From the IMG/VR virus record IMGVR_UViG_3300030103_003525, positions 1 through 58,212 of that record: 58,212 nt of DNA; one strand, written 5' to 3'. Below, one piece after another: positions 17,807 through 24,362 of the stretch. The notes beneath the pieces are model-generated. The model was given only the letters and a program-made list of their open reading frames with translations, ran no database searches and was not told the DNA's origin. Position numbers and translations under genes: made by a program. This DNA is from a virus. Every line of letters begins with the position of its first letter. Position 1 is the first letter of the stretch.

Positions 17807-18151
17807 ATGAAAATTCTAAATAACGATCAGAAAATAAGAAAAGGACACAAAAACGTTCAGAACTTAGGAAATTTAGCTAGTACTGCTTTAATTGTAGAGC
17901 TTGAAAACATAATTAAAAAGAGAATTGAAGAGGTTAAATCTGTTATTAAAAACAATGAATCGGCAACTACAAAAGAGCCTTATAAAACAGAGTGGGTAGA
18001 TTTTGATGGTGGAAAGATTTTAAAATCTACAAGGACTGATTTCAAATGCTGTAATGATCTTGTTAGAATAGGTATGTCAAGCAATGAGGAAACACTTGAG
18101 GTTTTAGATACGTTTTTACGAGCAATAAACCTTGAAAAAGGGCCATTTTAA
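17807..18151 (+). CDS. Early-region protein of unknown function
   Basis: This 114-residue Lys/Glu-rich protein has a helical middle (ELENIIKKRIEEVKSVIKNN). No family was recognised. Its ATG follows a leader ending ACAACACAAATT. Nearly the same leader stands before 18237 and 18705. The hammerhead ribozyme lies 7 nt after its stop, so its mRNA would be separated from the next gene by self-cleavage. Confidence 0.7.
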   Translation: MKILNNDQKIRKGHKNVQNLGNLASTALIVELENIIKKRIEEVKSVIKNNESATTKEPYKTEWVDFDGGKILKSTRTDFKCCNDLVRIGMSSNEETLEVLDTFLRAINLEKGPF

Positions 18152-18158
18152 ATGCGTA

Positions 18159-18209
18159 GACTAACTGATGAGGATTTAATATCCGAAACGCTGTGACAGC
18201 GTCTTAGTC
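18159..18209 (+). ncRNA. Hammerhead ribozyme (type I topology)
   Basis: All core elements are present in order. Stem I 5' strand GACTAA (18159-18164). CTGATGA (18165-18171). Stem II GGAT/ATCC with a 5-nt loop (18172-18184). GAAA (18185-18188). Stem III CGCTG/CAGCG with a TGA loop (18189-18201), with A18188 pairing T18202. The cleavage triplet GTC ends at C18203. Stem I 3' strand TTAGTC (18204-18209) pairs perfectly with the 5' strand. Stem I is the open helix. Cleavage after C18203 would cut the mRNA between two small genes and leave a downstream message with a short A-rich leader for 18237. The fold is perfect by inspection; activity is inferred from the known motif. Confidence 0.92.
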
Positions 18210-18236
18210 AAACAAATAAAGTAAAACAACACAATT

Positions 18237-18569
18237 ATGAAGTACACTTGGAACGATCACACTTTAGAATCATTCAAAGAAATGATCCCAAAAATAAATG
18301 TAGGAGAAATGATTATTAATATAATTTTCTTTGTAAAAAATCACTGTCAATTAGAAGATGGAGACACTAATGAAATGTTAGTGGCAGATTTACTAAATCA
18401 AGTCTATAATGGAGAAATAGATGAAGATTATGTAGATTTTGTATTTGAGGATTCAGTAATTAAAAATCCATATTATGATGAAAGCGGAAGGTTTAATGTA
18501 AATCCAATAGAATATTATGGTGAATATTATTTGAATGCAATAAACCGATTAACTCGCCTTCTAACGTAG
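18237..18569 (+). CDS. Early-region protein of unknown function
   Basis: This 110-residue acidic protein (MKYTWNDHTLESFKEMIPKI start) is helical and has Asp/Glu-rich stretches. No family was recognised. It starts 27 nt downstream of the hammerhead, after a leader containing AAACAAATAA and ending ACAACACAATT. That leader nearly repeats before 18705. Its mRNA probably begins at the ribozyme cleavage product. Confidence 0.7.
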   Translation: MKYTWNDHTLESFKEMIPKINVGEMIINIIFFVKNHCQLEDGDTNEMLVADLLNQVYNGEIDEDYVDFVFEDSVIKNPYYDESGRFNVNPIEYYGEYYLNAINRLTRLLT

Positions 18570-18584
18570 TTTTTTGTTTGGTTC

Positions 18585-18670
18585 TGCCATCAGTCTGCAT
18601 AGAGATATGCGGACTTTTGGTGGTAAATGGTGACCGGGTAGCAAATCACTGGATGGTCCAGAGTCCCCGG
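18585..18670 (+). ncRNA. Pseudoknotted intergenic RNA of unrecognised class
   Basis: Domain 1 is a long hairpin: TGCCATCA (18585) with TGGTGGTA (18618-18625), continuing into GTCTGCATA / TATGCGGAC around a GAGA tetraloop, with a 3-nt TTT bulge. Domain 2 is an H-type pseudoknot: GTGA (18630-18633) with TCAC (18646-18649), and CCGGG (18634-18638) with CCCGG (18666-18670), with a TGGA-TGG-TCCA hairpin inside. It occupies the same slot as the hammerhead, just before the shared A-rich leader of the next gene. It may be another ribozyme or a regulatory RNA. I could not match it to twister, HDV-like, pistol or hatchet consensus features by eye. Confidence 0.6.
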
Positions 18671-18704
18671 AAATTATAAACTAAAACAAATAAGCAACAC
18701 AATT

Positions 18705-19067
18705 ATGTACGACACAAAAGATTTAATATGGGACTCTATTATAGAGTTAGATGTAGCAACTGTAGAAGAATTAAGATTGGTTTGTAGTATTAATGGATTT
18801 AATATTTCAACCTTAGAATCTGTTATTTATTCAAGAGTGGGTTATCGAAGTTTAAAACAATGGATTGAATGCGAATCTGAAAGGTTTGTTGATTCTAGAA
18901 CAAAAGAAATTTATGTTAGTCATTTAGCTTTAGAAATAATGCACGATTTAGATTATAAATACAAAATGAGTAACACGTTATCCCTTGATGAATACCTATA
19001 TGAATATAAAAATATTTTGAATGAATCTGAAGTAGAAAAAATAAACTCAATTATTAACCTTTATTAA
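18705..19067 (+). CDS. Early-region protein of unknown function
   Basis: This 120-residue helical protein (starts MYDTKDLIWDSIIELDVAT) contains ELRLVCSINGFNISTLESVIYSRVGYRSLKQWI, which could be a helix-turn-helix-like segment but is not convincing. It follows the pseudoknotted RNA and the shared leader ending AGCAACACAATT. No family was recognised. Confidence 0.7.
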   Translation: MYDTKDLIWDSIIELDVATVEELRLVCSINGFNISTLESVIYSRVGYRSLKQWIECESERFVDSRTKEIYVSHLALEIMHDLDYKYKMSNTLSLDEYLYEYKNILNESEVEKINSIINLY

Positions 19068-19076
19068 TCATTTAAA

Positions 19077-19190
19077 ATGACAAAGTATTTTGAAAAATCA
19101 ATAGCTCTATTTGTAGCTCTTATGTTAATGGTTTTAACATTCGTTATACCGCTATATATATGTTCTGTAATAGAGTCAATTATAAGTTGA
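19077..19190 (+). CDS. Tiny single-span membrane peptide
   Basis: A 37-residue ORF starts MTKYFEKSIALF. One hydrophobic segment spans about residues 9-33 (ALFVALMLMVLTFVIPLYI core). It starts 9 nt after the previous stop and is followed 2 nt later by a second membrane peptide gene. Function unknown; the pair may act on the host membrane early in infection. Confidence 0.5.
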   Translation: MTKYFEKSIALFVALMLMVLTFVIPLYICSVIESIIS

Positions 19191-19192
19191 GT

Positions 19193-19315
19193 ATGAAACC
19201 ATACAGCAACTTGGTCACAATGGCAATAGGAGTGTTCTTTTTGCTGTTAACAATCTTCGTATACATCGTGATGACCTACACAATAATAGATGTATTAATT
19301 TCATTAATTAAATAA
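19193..19315 (+). CDS. Tiny single-span membrane peptide
   Basis: A 40-residue ORF (MKPYSNLVTM start) has one long hydrophobic stretch, about residues 9-38 (IGVFFLLLTIFVYIV core). It is the second of two adjacent membrane peptides and lies 2 nt after the first stop. No family was recognised. Confidence 0.5.
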   Translation: MKPYSNLVTMAIGVFFLLLTIFVYIVMTYTIIDVLISLIK

Positions 19316-19326
19316 ACATTTTAAAT

Positions 19327-19482
19327 ATGGATAGCGTAAATAAAATAAAGCGATCATTACTTGAAAATCATAAACTAGAAATTGTCGAATTTGACATTGA
19401 AAAAGCTAAGGAAGAACTTAGGATGTTAAAAATGCTTTTGCACTACGATAAGCAACCGAAAACTAAAAATAAATGGAAATGA
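19327..19482 (+). CDS. Small charged helical protein
   Basis: A 51-residue ORF, rich in Lys and Glu, is predicted as one long helix (EFDIEKAKEELRMLKMLL). Its TGA overlaps the start region of the next gene as ATGA, a sign of translational coupling and of a real gene. Function unknown. Confidence 0.5.
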   Translation: MDSVNKIKRSLLENHKLEIVEFDIEKAKEELRMLKMLLHYDKQPKTKNKWK

Positions 19483-19757
19483 ATTATATTTTAAGATCAG
19501 GAAAGTACAAGGGTAAAAAGTGGACAGATGTCCAGACCTATGATAGAGGTTATATTGAGTGGGTTCGAGAGAATCGACCTGAGATGTTAAAACCTTTAAA
19601 AAAGAAAGCTGTTAAAAGCAAACCCGGTAACGATAAGGTTAAATTTATTCCTTTAAATAATGACGATATTGTCAAAAAGGATATAGAGACAATGAAAAAC
19701 AAGAAGAAATTTAGGCAGTTCGCATCTAAAGTTCATAAACACCATAAAAATCTTTAA
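19479..19757 (+). CDS. Protein with ExoX C-terminal-like GKYKGK motif
   Basis: This 92-residue protein begins MNYILRSGKYKGKKW and continues with VQTYDRGYIEWVRENRP. The pattern GKYKGKxxxxV...D.GYIxWV matches a small domain found at the C-terminus of ExoX-like exonucleases and as a free protein in Bacteroidetes and their phages. The remainder is Lys-rich and probably binds nucleic acid. The ATG at 19479 overlaps the upstream stop (ATGA); an in-frame ATG at 19473 is the alternative. It has no exonuclease catalytic domain. Confidence 0.6.
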   Translation: MNYILRSGKYKGKKWTDVQTYDRGYIEWVRENRPEMLKPLKKKAVKSKPGNDKVKFIPLNNDDIVKKDIETMKNKKKFRQFASKVHKHHKNL

Positions 19758-19761
19758 TAAA

Positions 19762-19977
19762 ATGACATACAAAGAATTCAAATCAAAACACAACTTGAGT
19801 AACGACTCAATAGACAGCTTAAAAATGCTTAGTAACTGTGAGGTTTATTCAATAAATTATGAGGATACAGTTTATGTTTCCTTTGCAGATGTTATTTCTC
19901 AAGGAGAAGTAATTGATTGCTTAGATACAAACGAAAAAATATCTGAGCTGTTTGAAGAATATTACAAAAATTGTTAA
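19762..19977 (+). CDS. Small acidic protein of unknown function
   Basis: This 71-residue acidic protein (MTYKEFKSKHNLSNDSIDSL start) starts 4 nt after the previous stop. A mixed alpha/beta pattern with EDTVYVSFADVISQGEVIDCLD in the centre suggests a small globular fold. No family was recognised. Confidence 0.6.
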   Translation: MTYKEFKSKHNLSNDSIDSLKMLSNCEVYSINYEDTVYVSFADVISQGEVIDCLDTNEKISELFEEYYKNC

Positions 19978-19993
19978 ATTTAAATTAATAGAA

Positions 19994-20155
19994 ATGAGAA
20001 CACAAGAAGACGAGTATAACGAGAAAAAGAAAAATCTCAATATGTCAATACATTATTGCGAAAGAACTTTAGGATTAACTAAAGATGATCCAATGTTGAA
20101 ATACTACATTGACGAGAGAGATAAAGTAATTGATTTTTTAAATAACATACGATGA
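19994..20155 (+). CDS. Small helical protein of unknown function
   Basis: This 53-residue charged protein (MRTQEDEYNEKKKNL start) is predicted as two helices. Its TGA overlaps the methyltransferase ATG (ATGA). The open frame extends back to 19952, but ATG 19994 avoids overlap with the upstream gene and follows an A-rich leader, so it is preferred. Confidence 0.55.
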   Translation: MRTQEDEYNEKKKNLNMSIHYCERTLGLTKDDPMLKYYIDERDKVIDFLNNIR

Positions 20156-20790
20156 GAATTTTAAATTTATACGCTTGTTTAGGTGGCAACAGATACAAGT
20201 GGGGGGATGACCACGAAATTACTGCGGTAGAATTAGACCGGGATTTAGCAAAACTATATCAAGAAAGGTTTCCTGATGACAAAGTAATAGTTGAAGATGC
20301 ACACCAGTATCTGTTAAAAAACTACAATCAATTTGACTTTATCTGGAGTAGTCCACCTTGTCCTACTCATTCAAGAGCTAGGTATTGGGGAATTGGTGCT
20401 AATGGTAAAGATCCTGTTTACCCGGATATGAAGCTTTATCAAGAAGTTATTTTTTTAGATTATCATTTTAAAGGTAAGTATGTGGTTGAAAACGTAATAC
20501 CATACTACAAACCTTTTTTAAATCCTAAAAAAAGAGGCAGGCATTTATATTGGACAAACTTTAATTTGCCTAATGATTTAAAAGACAGAAGAATTGCTAT
20601 AAGTCAAGTAAAAAATGAAGTTGACGCACTATGTGAGTTTCACGACTATGACTTTAAATTATATAAGGGTAAACAACGTATAACTAAAATTGCAAGAAAC
20701 CTAGTAGACTATCAAGCTGGTAAAACTATACTAGAAACTGCAATTGGCGTTCTTGAAAGTAATGATACAACACAAACTAAATTATTCTAA
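20152..20790 (+). CDS. DNA cytosine-C5 methyltransferase, short form
   Basis: This 212-residue protein transfers a methyl group from SAM to cytosine C5. Motif I is degenerate but clear (NLYACLGGNRYKWG, residues 5-18). Motif IV is SSPPCPTHSRAR with the catalytic nucleophile Cys70. Motif VI is VVENVIPYY (ENV 113-115). It is shorter than typical restriction-modification C5 enzymes of about 330 residues, so the target-recognition region is small. No partner restriction enzyme is adjacent. It probably protects phage DNA from host restriction. It overlaps the upstream gene by 4 nt. Confidence 0.85.
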   Translation: MRILNLYACLGGNRYKWGDDHEITAVELDRDLAKLYQERFPDDKVIVEDAHQYLLKNYNQFDFIWSSPPCPTHSRARYWGIGANGKDPVYPDMKLYQEVIFLDYHFKGKYVVENVIPYYKPFLNPKKRGRHLYWTNFNLPNDLKDRRIAISQVKNEVDALCEFHDYDFKLYKGKQRITKIARNLVDYQAGKTILETAIGVLESNDTTQTKLF

Positions 20791-20795
20791 ATACT

Positions 20796-20951
20796 ATGAA
20801 CTACGATGAAAGTTTAGATCAAAACAATCCATACACTATGGATGTCTCAGAGTACTGCGAAGAATGCGGTGAACATAATGGTAGCCATCCAACAGAAGAT
20901 ATTTTCTGTTCTGAGGAATGTTACAAAAAGTATAACTATATAATAGATTAA
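20796..20951 (+). CDS. Tiny zinc-ribbon-like protein
   Basis: A 51-residue ORF has two Cys pairs, CEEC at residues 21-24 and CSEEC at 38-42, separated by 13 residues. This spacing can bind one zinc ion in a ribbon or treble-clef fold. It lies 5 nt after the methyltransferase and 4 nt before the next small gene. It may bind nucleic acid or protein; no family was named. Confidence 0.6.
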   Translation: MNYDESLDQNNPYTMDVSEYCEECGEHNGSHPTEDIFCSEECYKKYNYIID

Positions 20952-20955
20952 AACT

Positions 20956-21117
20956 ATGCCAACACACACCAGAAAAACGTTTTATGTAGACTACGTTCCC
21001 AGAAAGAAGGAATGGGTAATAAGAAATCTGTCAAGTAAATTAATATTATTTTCTTTTAAGACAGAAAATGACGCTAAATCCTTTAAGCGCAAACTAGATA
21101 AATACCCAATGGGATAA
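20956..21117 (+). CDS. Small basic protein of unknown function
   Basis: A 53-residue Lys/Arg-rich ORF shows a beta-beta-alpha pattern: TFYVDYVPRKKEWVIRN strands, a LILFSFKT strand, then helix NDAKSFKRKLDKY. This looks like small proteins of the DUF2188-type fold, but the resemblance is weak. It follows the zinc-ribbon ORF by 4 nt. Confidence 0.5.
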   Translation: MPTHTRKTFYVDYVPRKKEWVIRNLSSKLILFSFKTENDAKSFKRKLDKYPMG

Positions 21118-21150
21118 TTATTTAGAATCAATATAAATTAACAGAAAAAC

Positions 21151-21182
21151 TTGATTATGTGGTCAAAAGTAGTGTAACTTCG
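21151..21182 (+). promoter_or_regulatory. Promoter-like element TTG-N21-TAACTTCG
   Basis: TAACTTCG (21175-21182) lies 14 nt before ATG 21197, with a TTG 21 nt upstream. It shares TGTAACTTCG with the element at 17132-17141, which suggests co-regulated early promoters. Confidence 0.4.
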
Positions 21183-21196
21183 CAACAACAAATATT

Positions 21197-21325
21197 ATGA
21201 ACAGCAACACAGAAGAACTAATATCGTTTCTAACTTACAGAATTCAAGCTCTTGAACGTGAGTTAGAAGAAAGCAAAAAGATTAACAGCAAACAGGGTTT
21301 AGCGGAAAAAGTAACGAACGTTTAA
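21197..21325 (+). CDS. Tiny helical protein of unknown function
   Basis: A 42-residue ORF (MNSNTEELISFLTYRIQ start) forms one amphipathic helix with heptad-like leucines. The leader CAACAACAAATATT resembles those of 17807, 18237 and 18705. It has its own promoter-like element. After its stop, 156 bases hold no gene, only a GAATAG/CTATTC hairpin near 21415-21433 and the promoter for the recombination genes. Confidence 0.45.
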   Translation: MNSNTEELISFLTYRIQALERELEESKKINSKQGLAEKVTNV

Positions 21326-21424
21326 TTTTTATTCATTAAGAATTAAATAACAACGCTAAACGAAATATAAGTGATTTGGGGATGCTTCTGCACTATCTGG
21401 AAATCTTATAAATAAGAATAGTGT

Positions 21425-21455
21425 TTTGCTATTCATCTAATAATCAGTAACTTTA
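21425..21455 (+). promoter_or_regulatory. Promoter TTTG-N19-TAACTTTA for the recombination/replication genes
   Basis: TTTG (21425-21428), exactly 19 nt, then TAACTTTA (21448-21455). This is one base from the Bacteroidetes consensus TTTG-N19-TAnnTTTG, at the canonical spacing. The ATG of the annealing protein gene is 26 nt downstream, after an AT-rich leader. Confidence 0.55.
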
Positions 21456-21481
21456 TATCAATTAAATTTTAAATTCAAATT

Positions 21482-22093
21482 ATGGCAACTAAAACAACCA
21501 CTAAGAAGAAATCTGTATTCGAAACATTGAATGCGATTAATGTCAACGAACACACCGAGAATAAAAACGGACTAACATATCTGTCTTGGGCGTGGGCTTG
21601 GCAAGTAACTAAGGAGAACTATCCAACAGCTATATATACTATATACGAAAGCGCAGAAGGAATGTTCTATCATACCGATGGCAAGACAGCTTGGGTAAAG
21701 ACAGGAGTAACTATTGAAGATGTAGAACACATTGAGTACCTCCCGGTAATGGACTATAGAAATAAGTCTATATCTATGAGTAACATAACATCTACCGATG
21801 TAAACAAGACCATACAGCGTAGCTTGACTAAGGCTATTGCTAGACACGGACTTGGACTTTACGTTTATGCAGGTGAAGATTTACCTTCTAAAGATGATGG
21901 TAAAACTACAGCTCCAAAAAAGGTAGAAAAGAAAGTTGTTAAGAAGGAAGATACTAGCGAAGAAAAGTTTGCTTTAGCTAAAGAGTATATTGGTAATCAC
22001 GGAAACAAAAAAGAGGCAGTCCAAATGTCTTTGAAATGGTATGGTGATATATTTACAGATGCACAAAAGAATGAGTTAAACGCTTTAGTCTAA
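21482..22093 (+). CDS. DUF1071/Sak3-type single-strand annealing protein
   Basis: This 203-residue protein matches the DUF1071 (Sak3-like) recombinase family: LTYLSWAWAW near residue 30, YHTDGKTAWVKTGVTI, EYLPVMDYRNKS, and a conserved DVNKTIQRSLTKAIARHGLG block with YAGEDLP. Such proteins coat single strands and anneal complementary DNA. The C-terminal part (about 140-203) is a Lys-rich linker plus a small helical domain. It overlaps the next gene, a predicted exonuclease, at the TAATG junction. Together they form a RecT/RecE-like two-gene recombination system for repair and concatemer formation. Confidence 0.88.
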   Translation: MATKTTTKKKSVFETLNAINVNEHTENKNGLTYLSWAWAWQVTKENYPTAIYTIYESAEGMFYHTDGKTAWVKTGVTIEDVEHIEYLPVMDYRNKSISMSNITSTDVNKTIQRSLTKAIARHGLGLYVYAGEDLPSKDDGKTTAPKKVEKKVVKKEDTSEEKFALAKEYIGNHGNKKEAVQMSLKWYGDIFTDAQKNELNALV

Positions 22094-22857
22094 TGCAGTT
22101 TGCTGTTGATTTACAAAAGAAAACAGGAAAGAGCTGGTTATCTTACAGCTCTATTAAACTAGCTGTTGAAGATTTAGTTAGCTTTGAGGCTTATTGTGCA
22201 GGGACTTACTACAAGGATTCTGATGCATTAACTTTTGGTTCTGCATACGATTGTCTCTTATTTGAAAAGGATAAGTTTAAAGATCGGTTTGCTGTTATGG
22301 ACGATAGAGAAATTGTAGATGAGATTGGCGGAAAGAATCCTAGAGTTACCAAAAAATATAGAGATTGGAAACAGAAATTTTCTGAAGGGGTAGAAGGTAA
22401 AAAACTTTTATCTGGAGAAGATTATCATAAGGCTTTAGATATGATCAAAAGATTGAAATCTACAAATATGTATGATATGTATTTAGCCGATGCTGAATAT
22501 CAGTATGAAGCTTCCGGGTTTATAAAAGATGTCCCTGTTCACGGATTTTTAGATGCTAAGGGTAAAGACTACATAGTGGACGTTAAGAGTGCTAGATCAG
22601 TAAATTCCTTCCGGGGTTCCGTATTTAACTTCTCTTATGATTTACAAGCATATGTCTATTCGCAACTCACTGGTATTAAAGATTATATGTGGGTTGTGCA
22701 AGAAACAACATATCCCTATACAATGGGATTATTTACGTGTTCTGAGCGAACATTAGAATCTGGCAAACGAAAGTTTGAAACAGGAGTGGACATTATCCGC
22801 TCATATCTTGATGGAGATCTATCCAGTCAAGAGTATTTTATTCATAGAGAAATCTAA
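22093..22857 (+). CDS. PD-(D/E)XK exonuclease (RecE/exonuclease VIII-like)
   Basis: This 254-residue nuclease is the partner of the annealing protein. The core signature is GFLDAKGKDYIVDVKSAR, with Asp154, Asp163 and Lys165 as catalytic residues, followed by a helix with YDLQAYVYSQL, the Q-x-x-x-Y pattern of RecB-like nucleases. It should degrade one strand of double-stranded ends to expose single strands. The start overlaps the previous stop (TAATG), indicating coupled translation. Confidence 0.85.
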   Translation: MQFAVDLQKKTGKSWLSYSSIKLAVEDLVSFEAYCAGTYYKDSDALTFGSAYDCLLFEKDKFKDRFAVMDDREIVDEIGGKNPRVTKKYRDWKQKFSEGVEGKKLLSGEDYHKALDMIKRLKSTNMYDMYLADAEYQYEASGFIKDVPVHGFLDAKGKDYIVDVKSARSVNSFRGSVFNFSYDLQAYVYSQLTGIKDYMWVVQETTYPYTMGLFTCSERTLESGKRKFETGVDIIRSYLDGDLSSQEYFIHREI

Positions 22858-22872
22858 AAATCAATTATAATT

Positions 22873-23115
22873 ATGGAAGCAACACCTGAAAAAAAGAAAC
22901 GTTATGGTTTTGTAGCTGCCCCTGAATATCCAGAGGGCGGTAAAATTAGAATGAAATGTCGTGTGGCATTCAAAGTAGAACAGCTTGAAGAGCTTAAGCA
23001 GTTTGCTACTGAGAAGGGCAACATTAACATTAACATTACTGAGTGGAGAGAAGGATACCCATCATTGAGTGTCTACGACCCTAGAGAACAGAGAAAAGAA
23101 GATTTGCCGTTCTAG
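22873..23115 (+). CDS. Small protein with SSB-like C-terminal tip
   Basis: This 80-residue protein lies 15 nt after the exonuclease gene. It has beta-type segments (KIRMKCRVAFKV, NININITEW) and ends in KEDLPF, an acidic tip resembling the DDDIPF tail that bacterial SSB uses to recruit partners. It may be a minimal ssDNA-binding protein for the recombination and replication genes around it. The body is shorter than a full OB-fold SSB (about 105 residues), so this is a hypothesis. Confidence 0.5.
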   Translation: MEATPEKKKRYGFVAAPEYPEGGKIRMKCRVAFKVEQLEELKQFATEKGNININITEWREGYPSLSVYDPREQRKEDLPF

Positions 23116-23507
23116 TGATAGACAAGGCGATCATATCATTGATCTCTTTAGAATGGGGGAGGGAACTGACAAACGTCAACCCTCCCTTTTTTCTACTTAA
23201 AAGCAACGATGATAAAAGAGAAGAGGACTATAAGTTTGCCCTGCTTCACTGCACTATGCAAGGAAAGTATATGATCTTTGAACCTTTCAGTGATCAGGTA
23301 GATTATGTAGTATTTTTTATCGATGGTAGAAAAGATAAAGACAACTGCGTAACGTCTTATTGGTTTCCGATAAGGGAGCAGTTAAAACAAGGAAAGCTAG
23401 ATTCATTTTATGCTGTTAAGCATCTAATTCATAAGATTAAAATTAATGTTGGGAAGCCCGATTTATTATATGCAAGTAACAATATCTTATCAAAAGAAAA
23501 AGATTAA
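23115..23507 (+). CDS. Protein of unknown function (GTG start)
   Basis: This 130-residue protein starts at GTG 23115, overlapping the preceding TAG (TAGTG), so it is probably translated by coupling. It has mixed alpha/beta composition with aromatic-rich segments (YMIFEPFSDQVDYVVFFIDG). No catalytic motif was recognised. Its 3' end overlaps the next gene by 38 nt. Confidence 0.6.
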   Translation: MIDKAIISLISLEWGRELTNVNPPFFLLKSNDDKREEDYKFALLHCTMQGKYMIFEPFSDQVDYVVFFIDGRKDKDNCVTSYWFPIREQLKQGKLDSFYAVKHLIHKIKINVGKPDLLYASNNILSKEKD

Positions 23508-23682
23508 ACTTAAAAAGAAATCTTGGATTGTTACAACAAGAGAAACAGCTAGAGATATAATGTTACACGACAAGAAGTCTATGACAAATCTAGAAAACAG
23601 AGTTTATGGAGCAGCTGCTAAAAAAGGAGTAGTTATTATTAAGATAGATAGCAAGAAAGTAATTGGAGAAACAAACCATTAG
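23470..23682 (+). CDS. Small basic protein of unknown function
   Basis: This 70-residue Lys-rich protein (MQVTISYQKKKIKLKKK start) has beta-like N-terminal strands and TRETARDIMLHDKKSM in the middle. The frame also has an ATG at 23446, which would lengthen the overlap with the upstream gene; 23470 is preferred. Possibly nucleic-acid binding from its charge. Confidence 0.5.
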   Translation: MQVTISYQKKKIKLKKKSWIVTTRETARDIMLHDKKSMTNLENRVYGAAAKKGVVIIKIDSKKVIGETNH

Positions 23683-23684
23683 TT

Positions 23685-23816
23685 ATGAGAGATCAGTTTA
23701 TAAGAATAGCATTAGCCAAGCTAAAAAAAACATATAAGTTTTATCCTCAGAGGTTAGCTGTTGCGGCTAAGATGTATAGCAGATGGATTGAACGAAAAAA
23801 TATTAAAAAGAAATGA
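23685..23816 (+). CDS. Tiny basic helical protein
   Basis: A 43-residue ORF (MRDQFIRIALAKLKKTYKF start) with 12 Lys/Arg lies 2 nt after the previous stop. Its TGA overlaps the next start as ATGA. Tight packing on both sides supports expression. Function unknown. Confidence 0.5.
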   Translation: MRDQFIRIALAKLKKTYKFYPQRLAVAAKMYSRWIERKNIKKK

Positions 23817-24079
23817 AAATAGTAATTACAAGCAAAAATGCTTATTGGTCGCGTTGTAGATTATCTCTATTACCAAGTTTGGATTTAGAGTATGCTACAG
23901 GATTAAAAGACAACCTAGAAAAAGGCATTGTTCAAAGATCGTTAGAAATAGATGTGTATTTTGCTTTCTTGTTTTTTAATGCATCTATAGAAACATTATC
24001 AATGTGGGGTAATGAGGGAAAAATAGAAGATGTAGATTGTGAAGTTTACTCAATAAATGATTTCGATACAGAAGAATGA
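23813..24079 (+). CDS. Protein of unknown function
   Basis: This 88-residue protein (MKIVITSKNAYWSRCRLSLL start) has an acidic C-terminus. It overlaps both neighbours by 4 nt (ATGA at each end), typical of a compact early operon. No family was recognised. Confidence 0.6.
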   Translation: MKIVITSKNAYWSRCRLSLLPSLDLEYATGLKDNLEKGIVQRSLEIDVYFAFLFFNASIETLSMWGNEGKIEDVDCEVYSINDFDTEE

Positions 24080-24162
24080 AGAGTTTTATTTCTGATATAG
24101 TATTACTTTTAAGTTTTATATTATTAATAATTTGCATAATATCGTCCATCAAAGACCGTTAA
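24076..24162 (+). CDS. Tiny membrane peptide
   Basis: A 28-residue ORF (MKSFISDIVLL start) is almost entirely hydrophobic between residues 7 and 23 and ends in SSIKDR. It starts within the previous stop (ATGA). Third such membrane peptide in the early region. Function unknown. Confidence 0.45.
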   Translation: MKSFISDIVLLLSFILLIICIISSIKDR

Positions 24163-24167
24163 AGTAT

Positions 24168-24362
24168 ATGATACAGTTTAAGAATAAAAAAACTGGAGAA
24201 TTGATTACTATTTCAAGAGTAAGAACCTATATAAATGATGATGGTTCAAAAAGAAATGTTGATCTCTCTGGAGAGTATGACCTAAACGAATACGACCAAG
24301 TAGTTGATGACACTAACTATTCTAGTATTCATTGCACTAAAGCACCTAACGACAAACTATGA
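24168..24362 (+). CDS. Small protein of unknown function
   Basis: This 64-residue protein starts MIQFKNKKTGELITISR, with a beta-hairpin-like start and an acidic C-terminal half. The open frame extends upstream to 24132 inside the membrane peptide; ATG 24168, 5 nt after that stop, is preferred. Its stop overlaps the next start (ATGA). Confidence 0.55.
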   Translation: MIQFKNKKTGELITISRVRTYINDDGSKRNVDLSGEYDLNEYDQVVDDTNYSSIHCTKAPNDKL

